DNA of 64,000 nucleotides from NCBI GenBank assembly GCA_009760855.2, contig WPIO01000005.1, positions 13,072,001 through 13,136,000 on the forward strand, written 5' to 3'. The notes beneath the pieces are model-generated. The model had not been told where the DNA came from. It ran no database searches and saw only the letters and a list, made by a program, of their open reading frames with translations. Positions 1-10,925 of the stretch are shown piece after piece. A program made the position numbers and the translations under genes. Source of the stretch: Cristatella mucedo. Lineage: Eukaryota > Bryozoa > Phylactolaemata > Cristatellidae. Position 1 is the first letter of the stretch, and each line of letters begins with the position of its first letter.

Positions 1-529
1 TCGAGCCGGACGTGTTCACGTCGCTTGGCAACCTGACCAGACTGTACCTCCAGGGCAACTTGATCGCCCAGCTCGACGGCCGCGTCTTCCGCGGCCTCGT
101 CTCGCTGCAGTACCTGAACCTGGCGTCGAACCGGCTGTGCGCGCTCGGCGGTGGCGCGTTCGAGCACCTCACCAAGCTGCGGTACCTGTCGCTGCGCGGC
201 AACGTGATAGCCACCGTGGAGACGTCCGCATTTCCGGTCGGCTCGACCGAGCTCGGCTACCTCCTGCTCGGACGGAATCGGCTCGCCGACGTGCCGCCGA
301 TCGCCTTCCGCTTGCGCAACACGCTCGCGCTCGAGCTGTCGGACAACGAAATAACGTTCGACAACCTGGCGCGAACGCTCTCGCAGATCGACGCCGACGA
401 CGCGCGCGTGTACAGCGTCGAAAGCATCAGCGAGTTGGACGATTCGAACCAGCTCGGCACGCAGAACACTCGCACCAAGATCGATCTGCGGCGCAACCGC
501 GTGCGCTCATTTCCCAAGACGGCGCTCAG
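1..529 (+). CDS. Toll receptor 1, leucine-rich-repeat exon (5' end outside window)
   Basis: This is the interior of the extracellular domain of a Toll-type receptor. The open frame begins at base 3 and reads through successive leucine-rich repeats of about 24 residues (for example LYLQGN, YLNLASNRL, YLSLRGNVI, YLLLGRNRLADVP, LELSDNEITF, IDLRRNRVRSFP). Such repeats form the ligand-binding solenoid outside the cell. The first methionine is not in the window. The exon ends at 529 at CAG|GTTCGT, splitting an arginine codon (phase 2). The exon at 1886 begins in the matching phase, and a paralogous fragment at 26811 ends at the same place with a CAG|GTGAGG donor. The frame runs on to a stop at 569 only because it enters the intron. 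Toll/TLR family is clear. The orthologue within the family is not. Confidence 0.88.
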
Positions 530-567
530 GTTCGTTTGCTCGCTCGCCAGCGGCGGCCGCCGTCCCT

Positions 568-690
568 GATTTTATTGAGCATGCCACCACTAACCACTCG
601 ATCGCGCTTCCTTTGCGGCAAGTGTAGAGTGCCTAGAAAGAGTTCTCTGAGCGCGCTTTAGATAATGCATTATTATTATCGTCAGCGGCA
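568..690 (+). mobile_element. L2-A LINE 3' tail fragment
   Basis: This is a 5'-truncated piece of the terminal 3' untranslated region of the L2-A LINE. It has the CCACTAACCACT block, the GTGCCTAGAAAGAG...TTCTCTGAG...GCGCTTTA stem-like end and a final ATTATTATTAT tail. The same end closes the long copies at 25810 and 54850. It sits 38 bp inside the first visible Toll intron, in the same orientation as the gene. Confidence 0.75.
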
Positions 691-1253
691 GCCGCGCCGC
701 ATCGCGCTGGGTGGACTGCAGGAGAACTCGCACGCCAGCGACGAGCTGGCTAAAAGCTGCACGCTCTCGCTCAGCGCAGGAGCGAAGGGGACGCCGAAGG
801 CGAAGCCGAAAGACGCGGCGAGAAAGCAGCAGCTCTACTTTCTTGCGGCGAATCGAAGAATAGTGTCTTTCATGAAATTCTATCGCCGCATGCCGAGATG
901 GCAGCGCGCCGCGCCGCCGAGTGCCGGTCGGACGCGGCGCGCTGGAGAGCCGACAGCGAGCGCAGGCTTAGGCGAGCGTCTGTGCAATTGCTAAGCGAGA
1001 TCGGTAAAGACTCGTCGTGTAATTTGCAGTGGGGGGAAGAAAACCCCAACTTATTCTTTAGCCAGAGCGGGCTTCTTCTCGACGCGCCGGCGGCTAGCTC
1101 GCAGAAGTAGCACTCGCACGGCGCGCTTGCAGAAATCGCAGCGGTCGTCGTTTATTATTTAGTTTTGACTCTCGCTGCTTTATTCGATTGCGCATGCGGT
1201 AGATGTCGTCGAGGTGGTGCAGCGATGGTGCCCGGACTTGGCTGCCCGTTCCT

Positions 1254-1720
1254 TCTGTGACTGAATGTCGTCGCAACTTGCAGATTCGCTCCAAATATAG
1301 TACCTTGAGTTGCGAAAATGTTCTTCCGGTTGAGCCCTGCCGCATTCCGGTCTAAAGCTTTCTACGACGCTCTTCACAGCGGTCCGTTCTCTCTGCGACT
1401 GCATGTCGTCACAACATGTACATTCGCTGTAAATACGGTCTGCGGCGCAGGTTTGGCCCAGTAGTTATGGTCCTCACCACTACCGAGGTCAAGGTGAATG
1501 TATCTGACGGCCGAGGTCGTGGGCTCGAGCCCACGGCATACGTGAAGCGCCTGAAGAGAGATTAAGTTATGCTAGGGCACTATATAAATGAATTACGTTA
1601 TTATCTTGAGTTGCGAAATCGTTCTTCCGGTTGAACTCTGCCGAATTCCGGTTCTAAGCGCTTGAACACCACTCATCGCCGCCCCAGCGGTTCGCAACTG
1701 CTATTGCGCTCTCTCTGCCG
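1254..1720 (+). repeat. Two tandem ~140-bp units, the second split by a SINE
   Basis: Bases 1254-1300 and 1391-1440 match (a GACTG.ATGTCGTC.CAAC core and the following CATTCGCT). The downstream part, with CTTGAGTTGCGAAA and TTCTTCCGGTTGA, occurs at 1306-1362 and again at 1604-1663. These are two tandem units of about 140 bp. The second is interrupted between 1442 and 1603 by the SINE-A copy. Confidence 0.7.
1443..1602 (+). mobile_element. SINE-A (tRNA-derived head, L2-like tail)
   Basis: A tRNA-like head has an A-box region (TTTGGCCCAGTAGTTA) and a B box (GGGCTCGAGCCC). It is followed by GTGAAGCGCCTGAA, AGATTAAGTT and a short A/T tail. Other copies with the same order occur at 11540, 37436, 40208, 47515 and 59893. 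It is a non-autonomous element presumed to be transcribed by RNA polymerase III. Confidence 0.75.
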
Positions 1721-1885
1721 AGCAATACTCGGCAGAGCCTCCTTTTCGCTCGCTCGCCCCACTCACTCGCTCGCCGTCGCACGCTAGCCGCGGCCGTCGC
1801 TCGCTCGGCGACGGTCGAGCGGCCGCGGCTTCGTGCTCCGAACTCTGAGCGCGCGAGCGAACCGTCGCTGCTCATCCGCTCCCAG

Positions 1886-2595
1886 GCCGGCAGAGATGCG
1901 AAACCTCGAGTTCGTCAGCAAGTGGTTCGAGCTCGACCTGGAGGAGAATCCCATAGAGTGCGACTGTCACGCCTTCCGATTCCGGCGCGACCTGCAGAGC
2001 GCCGGCGCAGCGGCCGGCGGCTTCGAGTCGTGGAAGTGCCAGACACCGTCGGAAGTTCGTGGCGCCAGCTTCTTCGCGGCGCCGAGCAAGGCCTTCTCGT
2101 GCGCGGAGCCGATGGACGGCTGCCCGGCGCCGTGCGAGTGCCGGCGGCGCAGCGTCGACAACGCCACCATCGTGGACTGCAGAAATCGCAGCCTGACGGC
2201 GATGCCTGATAGCCTGCCGGCGCCGGCGTCCGCCGACGGCGAGCTCGTTCTCGACATGCGCGGCAACCGCGTGGAGGCGCTGCCGGAGGCGGCGGCCGCC
2301 GCCCACGGCACGCTCGGCGCCGTGACGAGCCTGCTGCTGAGCGGAAACGCACTGAGCAGCGTCGACGGCGGCGCGATGGGCGCGATGGCGCGGCTGCGCG
2401 AGCTCGCGCTGGACAACAACAAGCTGACGAACCTGCCGCTCGACGTGCGCACCGCCGCCGCCGAGCTCGGCTCGCTCACGCTTCGCAACAACTACTGGCC
2501 GTGCGACTGCAGCAACGGCTGGATGAAGGCGTGGCTGCAGCGGCAGAGGTCCGTCGTGTCCGACCTGTACCAGGTGACCTGCTCGTCGTCGAGGG
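1886..2595 (+). CDS. Toll receptor 1, LRRCT-LRRNT-LRR-LRRCT exon
   Basis: This exon encodes the membrane-proximal part of the ectodomain. In order there is a first LRR C-terminal cap (ENPIECDCHAF, then a WKC and a final FSC), an LRR N-terminal cap (CPAPCECRRR...VDC), at least three leucine-rich repeats (LVLDMRGNRVEALP, LLLSGNAL, LALDNNKLTNLP), and a second C-terminal cap (NYWPCDCSNGWMKAWL...VTC). An LRRCT followed by an LRRNT in mid-ectodomain marks the multiple-cysteine-cluster Tolls of protostomes. The acceptor CCCAG| at 1885 gives phase 2, matching the previous exon. A different AG at 1893 would break the frame. The exon ends at 2595 in TCGAGGG|GTGAGC (phase 1), the same site as in the - strand paralogue at 63782. 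The first cap is also found in the pseudogene at 26.95 kb. Confidence 0.9.
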
Positions 2596-2686
2596 GTGAG
2601 CTAGCGACAGCGCCGAGCTGCGCCACGCCGACAGTAGATGCTGAATTTGGTCGTCGATGAGGAGGCTGCAGCGGAGGTGGAAGAAG

Positions 2687-2812
2687 AGGAGGAGGGAGAG
2701 AAGGAGGAAGAGAGATGGAGAGAAGGAGGAAGAGAGATGGAGAGAAGGAGGAAGAGAGATGGAGAGAAGGAGGAAGAGAGGTGGAGAGAAAGAAGAGAAG
2801 AAGATGGAGTTC
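2687..2812 (+). repeat. Purine-only minisatellite
   Basis: Tandem units of about 27 bp are built from GAGAAGGAGGAAGAGAGATG. The + strand is almost purely purine over ~125 bp. Long reading frames through it on both strands are repeat artefacts. Confidence 0.9.
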
Positions 2813-3547
2813 GTACTTCGCATGGCGAGTGCGGTGTGCAAATGCTGAAGGCGAGCTTTGCCGGAGCGGCGGCGGCGCTAGTGGGGATGAGGGCGCGGTG
2901 GGCTGCCGCCGGGCAGCGCGAGCAGTTGTCCAGTGACGAAAGCATTCAATGCGAGCTTGTGCTTCGCGACGCTCGGGAGGAATTTCATGATGGCGGTGGA
3001 GGCGGCACCTGTGAATGGAGGACGTCTGCAGACCGTCCAATGTAGGAGCGAGGAACTCCACTCAAACGATAGAGCCAGGATCCGTTTTGGGAGCTGTGAG
3101 AGTCCGGCGGCCCCTTGAAGGCCGTGGAGGTTAGGCGTGTATGGACTCGACTTCAAGATCCTCTCTGTTGCTCGCAGGTCGCTTGTTACCGGATGCACCA
3201 GCCTACCAATTCTCGACCTCGTTGCTTCTTTAGCGTGCTCTCGCACAAATCGCTCATTGGCTTTCAGTCACCTCGCTGTTCCTTGCACAGTATTGCAATC
3301 TTTTGATGATAGGACCCGCGATATTCGCGGGAGTCTAAAGTCAGGAGCTCGCTTCCGGCTTCGGATACCATCTGCACTGACTTAGTATCCTTCACGTTTA
3401 ACCTACTGACCTGTTGCCCGGAGCATCTTCTTGTTTGCTTGTTTTCACGCGCCTGAGCTTGATTGCGCTCGTTCGAACGCTTGTCTCAGCTTGATACCGT
3501 GTGTGTAACCCTCGATTCTCATTTCTCATTGCCCGGATAGAGATTTA

Positions 3548-3549
<2 letters not shown>

Positions 3550-3621
<72 letters not shown>
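3550..3621 (+). repeat. (CT)n microsatellite
   Basis: About 36 uninterrupted CT units lie inside the large Toll intron. Confidence 0.97.
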
Positions 3622-3622
<1 letters not shown>

Positions 3623-4486
3623 AGGCAGCGTAAAAAAAGGATCTGTTATTATATCTAGCTCAGTTGCTCGCCCAAGCAGGAAGGTTCGCTGTCTGCAGGT
3701 TGCGTAATATGACGAGCCTCTCGTTTGAGCTCTGCAGCAGCTATCAACGGCGTGCGTCATGCGAAACAGAGTCAGAGAGGGAATCTTTACCGAATTAGAA
3801 AGCAGGAAGCAATGAAGAAGAACCTCGGCGACCGTGAACTTTGGGGGGTGACAGTGCAGGCAGGGGAGAGCAGGCTGCCTCGTCGCTCGAGGAAGCGAAT
3901 TCCGCTGGTCTGCGGTCTGAGGTCCCGAAACGTCTGTTACCAGAGATGGAGGGGGCGGGAAGACAATGTAAGCGCCTGCTCGTTTACTGCGAGGCTAGCG
4001 GTAGCTCGGTCACGTGCAGGGCACGTGATTAGCGGCGTGGCTAGACTTCGCGCTGACGCGTCGCGCTGCGGGGCGAACGCCGCTTCCATCGAGGCTTCCT
4101 TTCTCTGCCGGGGCTGGGCTGTAGGGAAGGGGGGGGGGAGGTCGGCGATGTACTTTTCACGAAAATATCCTCCCGGCGCGGCTCCGAGATGATAAATTGC
4201 ACCGCGCATTCGTCGGGTGCGGTGCGGCAAAACTTCGCATCGTGCCCAGCCGGCGATCCGGTTGCCGTTCCCGCGTTTATCCAGCCGTTCTGCAACCCAT
4301 GTCGCCCCCCAGCCGTCCCGAGTTCGCAGACCGTTTCTAATTTCGCCCTCCGGCACTGTTTGCATTCGCTCTAAAAGCGAAGCTCTGACGAGAGCGTCGC
4401 ACATCGTCGCAGGACCGTAACGTTTTGACTATTTAAAAAGGGATGGGGCCGCTGACTCGCGTGACCTTTCGGAATAATCGGAATAT

Positions 4487-4510
4487 GGAATAATAATAAT
4501 AATAATAATT
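4487..4510 (+). repeat. (AAT)n microsatellite
   Basis: A run of AAT triplets. It could be the remnant tail of a LINE, but no L2-A body is recognisable beside it. Confidence 0.8.
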
Positions 4511-5292
4511 TCGGAGTAATCCTCTCGAATCGCCGAGCGCCGACGCGGCCCGAACGACGCGCAACGCTCCCCTGCTTCCTGCAACCCCGCCCGCCGTGGC
4601 CGCGGCGTCCGTTTCTGCACGGCCATGGCGGCCGACATCAGGAGGGACTCGCGCTCCCGGCCGAAGAGCCCCCTCCCCCGCTTAATCGCCGAGCTGCGCC
4701 GAGCGAGCATTGAACTCTCCTCCCGTCTGTCTGACAGCTTTCGGTGCATTTAAAAGTGAGAGTAGCGAATAGCGCTCAGCCGCACCTCCAGCAGCTCCAA
4801 ACGACGAGTGACTGGGAGCCACTGTCGGCGAGCGCGGCTGCCATCGATTGGCCAGCTTCCGGCGGCGGCGGCGGCGGCGGCTGCCCAGACGCTCCGCCTC
4901 CGCGAGGTAATTGCCGCCAGAGCAATCCACTTCCGCTTTCGCTTGGGGTGGGGTGGGGGAAGGCTAGCACCTTTGAGGAGCCTACCGACGCCTCTGCCGG
5001 TATTTTCCGGCCCCTAGAGTTAGCGCTAGGGCAGAAGCTTCCAGCTGCTCACTCTCCGCTCGCCGGCGCTCAGCGAGCCGCCGGCTCTGCTCTCGAGCCA
5101 CCGAGCCGCTCCGGAGAAGCTGCCACGAGCGTCGCTAGCTCGCTCGGGCTGTGCTATTTCCAGCACTCCGACTTTAAGAGCGCAGGCAAGGGAAAACCGA
5201 CGCGGGCCCTGACCGCCGTCACGTAGGCGGCACGTTTATGGTTCGGTTATATATTAGCTGATTTCATCTGTACGGCGGCAGGGGAACCTTCG

Positions 5293-5397
5293 CTGCTTGC
5301 ATTTCGCAATAAAGTATCGCTCGCTACCGGATTCGAAAGCACGACCTCGGCGGTAAAGAGCGAGCGAGCACCTTACCTCCTGGGCTATCGCGGCACC
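5293..5397 (-). mobile_element. Degenerate tRNA-derived SINE head
   Basis: Read on the - strand, this shows a weak A box, a GAGGTCGTG-like block and a B box (CTTTCGAATCC), as in SINE-B. The downstream body has decayed. It is too divergent to be a functional tRNA. Confidence 0.5.
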
Positions 5398-6750
5398 GCC
5401 GCACCGTGGCGCAGCGCATATTCAAAGGTCTGGCCTTCTCCTCGCCTTGACCCTGGATAGATGCTCGGCTGCGAACCCACTCCGTCGACAGCGGTTTAGT
5501 TGGGAACCGTCTGTGGTTGCGCATTGGCGCTCATTTCCCGTCTGCCCAGAACATCCGGGCAGGCATGTTCACGTGGTTTTCTCGAGCGCTTATCAGTTGA
5601 GCCGCTCGAGACGATCGGGCCATACCGGCTCGTCTAGTCAAGACTGCATCTGCGGAGTGGCGTCTTAACCGCACCTAGTCAGCTTACAGTCTATTCGCTG
5701 TTCGCGGTGGCCAGCGGAAAGTATAAGCATTAATTGTCAGTGTTCGCCGCTGCGGGCATTCCGTCGCCGCTCAAGTCAGCCTTTCTTCCCCTGCTCTTGC
5801 CGACCGATCGCTCTCGCTTGTGTGGTCTGAGTATATGCAGGCCGGTACCGCTCCTTCCATAAACAGCTGTCAGGAGCATCACCGGTGGTGCATAGCTGTG
5901 GTCTGCCTGTTGTGTGGTTTGGACAGGCCGGTAACCACAGTCAGATGGTGGACTCACGATCGGGTCGGCCAAAACACAGCCGTGGGCGAGGAGGGGGATT
6001 CAGTGGGGAGAGAGGGGCGAGTGAAGTCGTGCTCCCTCTGCTCTGTAGTAGAATAAACTATTGGTATTGGTTCTGTGCTGGCGTTCTTCGTGCAAGGCGT
6101 TCTTCGTGCAAGGCTCATCGAAGCACAGCTTTTACTCATCATTTCCGGCGTCCGAACTTGCTCTAGCTGTCTAATAGGCCCCGCGCCTTTCCCAAATGCA
6201 GGTTCTCGAGGGGAGCCCGTACCGAAACTTACTGTTCGCGGAAGGCAGACGCGAGGCTGCTGCTGCTGAATCAGCCAAATCGTCCTCGTAATCTGACGTA
6301 GCCTCCGCGAAGCTGGCTGAGCGCCAGAAAAGCACCAACCTATATCGAGGGACCGCGGTCTGCGAGACCCTGGCGGCTAAGTGCGCCAAGCTTTCGGAAG
6401 ACTTTTGGGCGATAGTCGCTGCCATTTGGGTCACCATTTGCAGCCACCGCTGCCGCCGCTGCTGATATCACATCTGCGGCCGCCCCGCGGCGCTCCCGCC
6501 GAACCCCTGATGCAGCGCTGGCTCGCAAATCCACTCTGGCCGCCTGCTGCGTCGTCTGCACGACTGGCGGCTCTGGGAGCGAGGGAGCAGCTGGAACGGA
6601 TTGTATGCGTCTGCAGTACTTGAGGTGCTTTGGGGGGGGGGAAACTTCCACGAGCCAGCCAGTAATGGCGGCTGTAGCATTAGTCGCGGCTGCGCATGCT
6701 TATGGCCGTCTGATTCCGACCGACGCTAATACAGGTCGCTATCATTGTGA

Positions 6751-6983
<233 letters not shown>

Positions 6984-7560
6984 GCGGCGGTGATAGCGGG
7001 ATCCTTACGAATTAGGGACAATATCTCAGTTTTTACCCCAAGTACACCGGAAGTGTTAAGAAAGAGCGCTTACGGAAGCCTATTGCATACGCAGTAAATT
7101 TTAGGGGATCTAGGTTAACAAATGAGTTCTCGAAGGCGCTTGGTCGTCGGCAAGTATGCTCAAGCTGCAGGCAAGCCCAGAAAGCAACAAACTCCGGTCG
7201 CCGGAAAGTAATATGGCAATTGGTTCGAATATCCAAATACCTCGATCGCATCTCGCCAAGTCCGCAAGCATTCGGTTTATACCATAGTGATGTATTAAAA
7301 AGCGCACAACTTTATATTCCTGTACAGAAGAAAGCGTTAGGTATCCTGATGTGCGTGATCGGTTGTTCGGTTGGGAGCGGCGTGGATGCTGCGATTAGGA
7401 GCGGCTGAGCAATGAGCGGCCTCAGTCTACAATAGCTTGCTGCTGAGAGGAAGCAGATGAAAACGCATCTATCTATCACAGCATTAAGTGGATCCTTGTG
7501 ATTTGTCCTTTACGTGCTTATGCGCGCTGACGCCGCAGCATGCTGCCACTACAAACAAAT

Positions 7561-7730
7561 ACTAGCTGATTTAACAGCCTCTTTTTGTATAGCGACAGAA
7601 GAGCCTTGACGGCTATCACCACCGCTTGCAGTGGCGATAAAGGATCGCCCACCACAGGATTCGAACCCACGACCTCGGGCCGAGGTCGTGAAAAGCAACC
7701 GCTTTACCTAGTGAGCCATTGCGGCTAACC
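7561..7730 (-). mobile_element. SINE-B, near complete
   Basis: This is the best-preserved SINE-B copy. On the - strand the head reads TGGCTCACTAGGTAAAGC (A box) and GGGTTCGAATCCTG (B box). The body follows with GCGATCCTTTATCGCCACTG, GGTGATAGCCG and CTTCTGTCGCTATAC, ending in GTTAAATCAGCTAGT. The same order recurs at 10158, 18014, 20686 and 26293. Its 3' end is unrelated to L2-A, so it presumably uses a different partner LINE. Confidence 0.85.
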
Positions 7731-7785
7731 AAAGCCATTAGCCATATTTGCATGCTGACCCTGTGCACGTCACCCCTAACGATGT

Positions 7786-7978
7786 AATAATAATAAAAAC
7801 ACATTTGATATAGCGCCCTCAGAGAACTAAATCTCTATCTTGGTGCTTTAAAAATTTGTAATGTTTGTTGTCATTTAGTATGCTAGCGCTATCAATTCGG
7901 TCGTGCTTCCTTTGCAGAAAATGTAAAGGGCCAGAGATTGAGTTCTCCGAGGGCGCTAAATCAAATTTATCATTATTA
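7786..7978. repeat. Inverted pair of L2-A 3' tails
   Basis: Bases 7786-7851 are an L2-A tail on the - strand (ATTTGATATAGCGCCCTCAG...). Bases 7921-7978 are an L2-A tail on the + strand (...CTCCGAGGGCGCTAAATCAAATTT). The two ends point away from each other and form an imperfect inverted repeat of about 60 bp arms around a 69-bp centre. Confidence 0.75.
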
Positions 7979-8612
7979 TTATAGCGGCTTCCTAAAGTCT
8001 GCGTACTGCCGGTGTGCTCGCACAGGCGCGCTACAGGGGTTTCGATCGGCTTTCGCTGTGGCAGAGGGGGCGTAGCACTTGGACGCGCCGTCCTTGCTCT
8101 GCGTTGTGCTACTCCTAAATGACTAGCAGCGCCAGCCTACCGAAAAGAGTGAGATTTCGCGTGAAAAATCGCTGCCCGTTAACGAAGTGACCAGGAACGC
8201 GCGTTTACAATATTGTGGTGTAAGCGCGTGCATGTATTAGAAACGATATGTTTTGCTCATATTCAGAGGCTTTCACATTATATAAGCTTAGATATTTAGA
8301 GAACTGTAAGCGGCTAGCTTGATTGGAGCAGACGCTCTCGGTCCTGAGCCTGCATCGACTCGTCAAACAGGGGCGGCTACCGAATTGTGCGTGGCCGAAT
8401 ATTCTCACGCAGGCGTGCAGACTCAATGTTGAAGTACGGGCAGTCAGTATCGATTCAATTCGCTTTCGGCTCTCGACTGCCAGCAATGGATGCAGTGCTG
8501 CTGATGTCTCTCCACTGAATAGAGCAGTGCTTCAAGGCGCACTGCTCCACTCACGGCTCCAGCCGACCGAGCTCAAGCAGCCGCCATTAACGCTGCTCGC
8601 GTGAAAAATATA

Positions 8613-8788
8613 CACTTGACTCCACGTATAAGAATGTCGGATATACGAATACTCCGCTTATAAGAATAGCAATTCAGCTCCCAGATTTACTCTAGCAACA
8701 GTCCCACTCAGCATATGGGAATACTCCACCTATAAGACTGGCAACTGGCCGACCGGCCCGAGCGTATTCTTGTAAGCCGAGTCGACTG
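8613..8788. mobile_element. Pogo/Tigger-like MITE
   Basis: This is a 176-bp element with ~26-bp terminal inverted repeats. The left end reads CACTTGACTCCACGTATAAG and the right end, reverse-complemented, CAGTCGACTCGGCTTACAAG; both continue AATGTC/AATACG. Internal TATAAGAATA motifs repeat the terminal theme. There is no coding capacity. Ends of this style (CAGT.GACTC..CTTATAAGAATA) resemble pogo/Tigger elements. A TA dinucleotide precedes the left end, but a matching right-hand TA is not seen. Confidence 0.6.
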
Positions 8789-8854
8789 AAGTTGGGAGCC
8801 ATCGCGGATGTTGGTGCCGCTGCAGCCTCGTTCTCAAATATTCCGGTAAATTCA

Positions 8855-8940
8855 ATATCAATGACATTCCAACATTCCAAAATTCAATATTTTATGTTAT
8901 TTTCAATATTAAATATCCATATATTCAATATCTTGGTAAA
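8855..8940. repeat. AT-rich ATTCAATAT array
   Basis: Short degenerate tandem repeats of ATTCAATAT/TTCAATATTA type, immediately left of a sharp switch to GC-rich DNA. Confidence 0.6.
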
Positions 8941-8959
8941 TCCGGTACGATTACTGCAC

Positions 8960-9420
8960 CGCCTTTCCGCTGTCTCATGGGAGGGGCGCCGCTGCCTCTT
9001 CTGACCCGGCGGCGAAGGCGGCTTGCACCGCCTGGTGGTCTCTTTGAGCCTCGCGCGCTTTCGGACCGTTTAAGTAAGCCGCAGAGCGCCGCGAGCTCCG
9101 CCTCCGTTTTCCGGACGCGGCAGCTGTGTGCGGCCTCAAACTTCCCAAGGCGCCAAGACGAGGCTGGCCGAGCTGCGTCCGGCCCCAGGGCGGGGTTGGC
9201 ATCCCAGGGCGGGGCTCAGCTTGAAGATACGCGCCGCGCACGGCCTCGCTGGTGGCCTGCTGACTCGCGGCGGCGGCAGCTGACCGAAGCGGGTCGCTGA
9301 CCTCGACCCGCTAGCGGGCTAGCGGACGCCGCGACACGACCGCTGAATCGACCACGACATCGTGACGTCGCCCGTCCAGCGCCCGCTCCAGCTCGTCTCT
9401 CGGGCACACGCGGTCTGTTG
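8960..9420. other. GC- and CpG-rich block, no gene recognised
   Basis: The base composition changes abruptly to GC-rich with many CpGs and two GGGCGGGG boxes near 9190-9215. Open frames exist on both strands, but none shows a known domain. It could be an intronic CpG island or promoter, or a fragment of a GC-rich repeat. I cannot decide. Confidence 0.35.
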
Positions 9421-9734
9421 CCTCGCTAATCTGCCTTTTCTGTCCACTGCACCCTCTCCCAAGGCTGCCCGATCCACGACCTGTAGCTGGTTGTTTTTAA
9501 TGAGTCATTCATGTCCCTTAAACACTTACGCACGTCGGAATAGGCGCATTTCCGAGGTCCCAATAGCTAGGAGCGGACCAGGAAGTAAGCGGCTAGCAAT
9601 CGAAATGGTCTCCAAATTCTTGGGCTACAGAAGAGCAGGGATATAAGATAACTATGCTAGCAAAATGTTATAATGTCGATTAATTTGACCGTAAGCGAAC
9701 CATTTTAAAATTAGGAACACATTTTAAGAATAAA

Positions 9735-10005
9735 AGAAGCTTAAAACGCACCTGCTTGTCTCAGCGTTTAGTGGGTTCTTGTGACTCGTCGTTTGTATGC
9801 TAATGCGTGCTGACACCGTGCAAGCTACCACCAGCCATATTTTACAAGTTAACACTGTGCACATCACCTTTTTTAACCGTGTTATGCTAAATGGCATTGT
9901 GCATGCTACCACTAGTCATTTGATCACGCTTTCTTTGCAACTTATGCAAAGTGCCTAGAAATAGATCAAGTTCTCTGAAGACGCTATGCAAACGTATTGT
10001 TATTA
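9735..10005 (+). mobile_element. L2-A 3' untranslated region
   Basis: This matches the L2-A sequence after the reverse transcriptase stop codon: GTTTAGTGGGTTCTTGTGA, CATGCTACCACTA, then AAAGTGCCTAGAAA and TTCTCTGAAGACGCTA, ending in ATTGTTATTAAT. It is 5'-truncated just at the end of the ORF. Confidence 0.75.
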
Positions 10006-10157
10006 ATGCTATAAAGCGATATGGATTATAATCATGAACGTTTTACGGGCGAATGAGTGTGCGGGACTCACGCGATATGCCCACTCCTCCGACATTCCTC
10101 GACCTGCCCTTACGACCGTAACTAGCGCCCTGTGCACTACCAAAAGATTAAAAAAAT

Positions 10158-10325
10158 ACTAGCTGATTTAACAGACTCTTCTTGTATAGCAGCAGAAGAG
10201 CCTTTAAGGTTATCGCCAACGCTTCCAGCAGAAATAAAGAACCGCCCACTGCAGGATTCAAACCCACAAAGTCGGGACCGAGGAAGTGAAAAGCAACCGC
10301 CTTGCCTAATGCCGTAGAAGCACGG
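10158..10325 (-). mobile_element. SINE-B copy
   Basis: It has the same structure as the copy at 7561 with scattered differences. The B box reads GGGTTTGAATCCTG on the - strand and the A-box region is damaged. The 3' end reads GTTAAATCAGCTAGT. Confidence 0.8.
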
Positions 10326-10689
10326 CGTGTTCGATAAGGGCATATGGCTAGCTCTTCATAAACAAGGAGATCAGCACAATGAACGCTCGTCTTATCGGGA
10401 TGAGCAAAGGCTGCACGTTATTTAACTTGGCTCAGTATGAGAGGGAAGGGGTTCAAATCAAACTCACACCGCGAATCCAAATACTTACCTGCGCGAGAGC
10501 CTTGAGGTTAGAGGTAGAAGTGGGTTACGTGTCAGGCCCACTCAGTGGCTAAAAACTAGTGCGCTCGTTCAAAGGGAATGACTAGAGAGACTTTCACGTC
10601 TTTTGGAATACAATACACCGCCTCTAAATAAACCAAAGAAATGGCGAGGAGTCGGGCTACTGTTAAGCAAAGCGATTGAGGAATCCTAT

Positions 10690-10925
10690 TTTCCGATGTT
10701 GGTATCTTGTCACTGCAGCTCTTTCTTGGCTTTGTGAACCAGAATTCGTACTTGGATGTGCTTCGTAACGTAGGAGTAGTGTCGGCCAGAAGTCGTTTGG
10801 GATATACATTTATGTATCAGCAGGATAATGAACTAGATCATGCTGCCAATTGGGCCAGGAAAATATTTCCGCGATTCCGCTGTTACCCGTCCCAAATTGG
10901 CCGTCCGCCGCACGTCTAAAACTAA
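10690..10925 (+). pseudogene. Tc1/mariner-like transposase remnant
   Basis: The reading frame from about 10707 contains SYLDVLRNVGV, then FMYQQDNELDHAANWARKIF. This matches the catalytic-core region of Tc1-type DDE transposases, where the second aspartate lies in a QQDN.PKHTA motif followed by a short helix and W/F. The aspartate (QQDN) is retained. The upstream first aspartate, the downstream DWPAQSPDLNPIE region and the inverted ends are missing or unrecognisable. It is a dead fragment inside the Toll intron. Confidence 0.6.

Larger units (their letters stand above)
530..1885 (+). other. Toll receptor 1, intron (phase 2)
   Basis: The intron lies between two LRR exons with GT at 530 and AG at 1884-1885 (CCCAG). 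It is 1.36 kb long, whereas the homologous intron in the Toll fragment at 26812 is only about 130 bp. Much of the excess is repeats: an L2-A 3' tail, a tandem duplication of a ~140-bp unit, and a SINE-A copy inside the second unit. The last 150 bp is GC-rich. Small open frames in it look like chance. Confidence 0.75.

Noticed and set aside
4744-5226. 160-codon GC-rich + strand ORF inside the Toll 1 intron
   Set aside because: Composition-driven frame with a poly-Gly run, without known domain; overlapping frames are open on the other strand too.
5400-6270. Possible LTR around TGTTCACGTGG...ATAAACTATTGG
   Set aside because: No matching terminal TG/CA pair with a target duplication could be found.
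7561-7730. Functional tRNA gene
   Set aside because: A and B boxes are present, but the cloverleaf is not closed, and the same head recurs with a conserved non-tRNA body, so it is a SINE.
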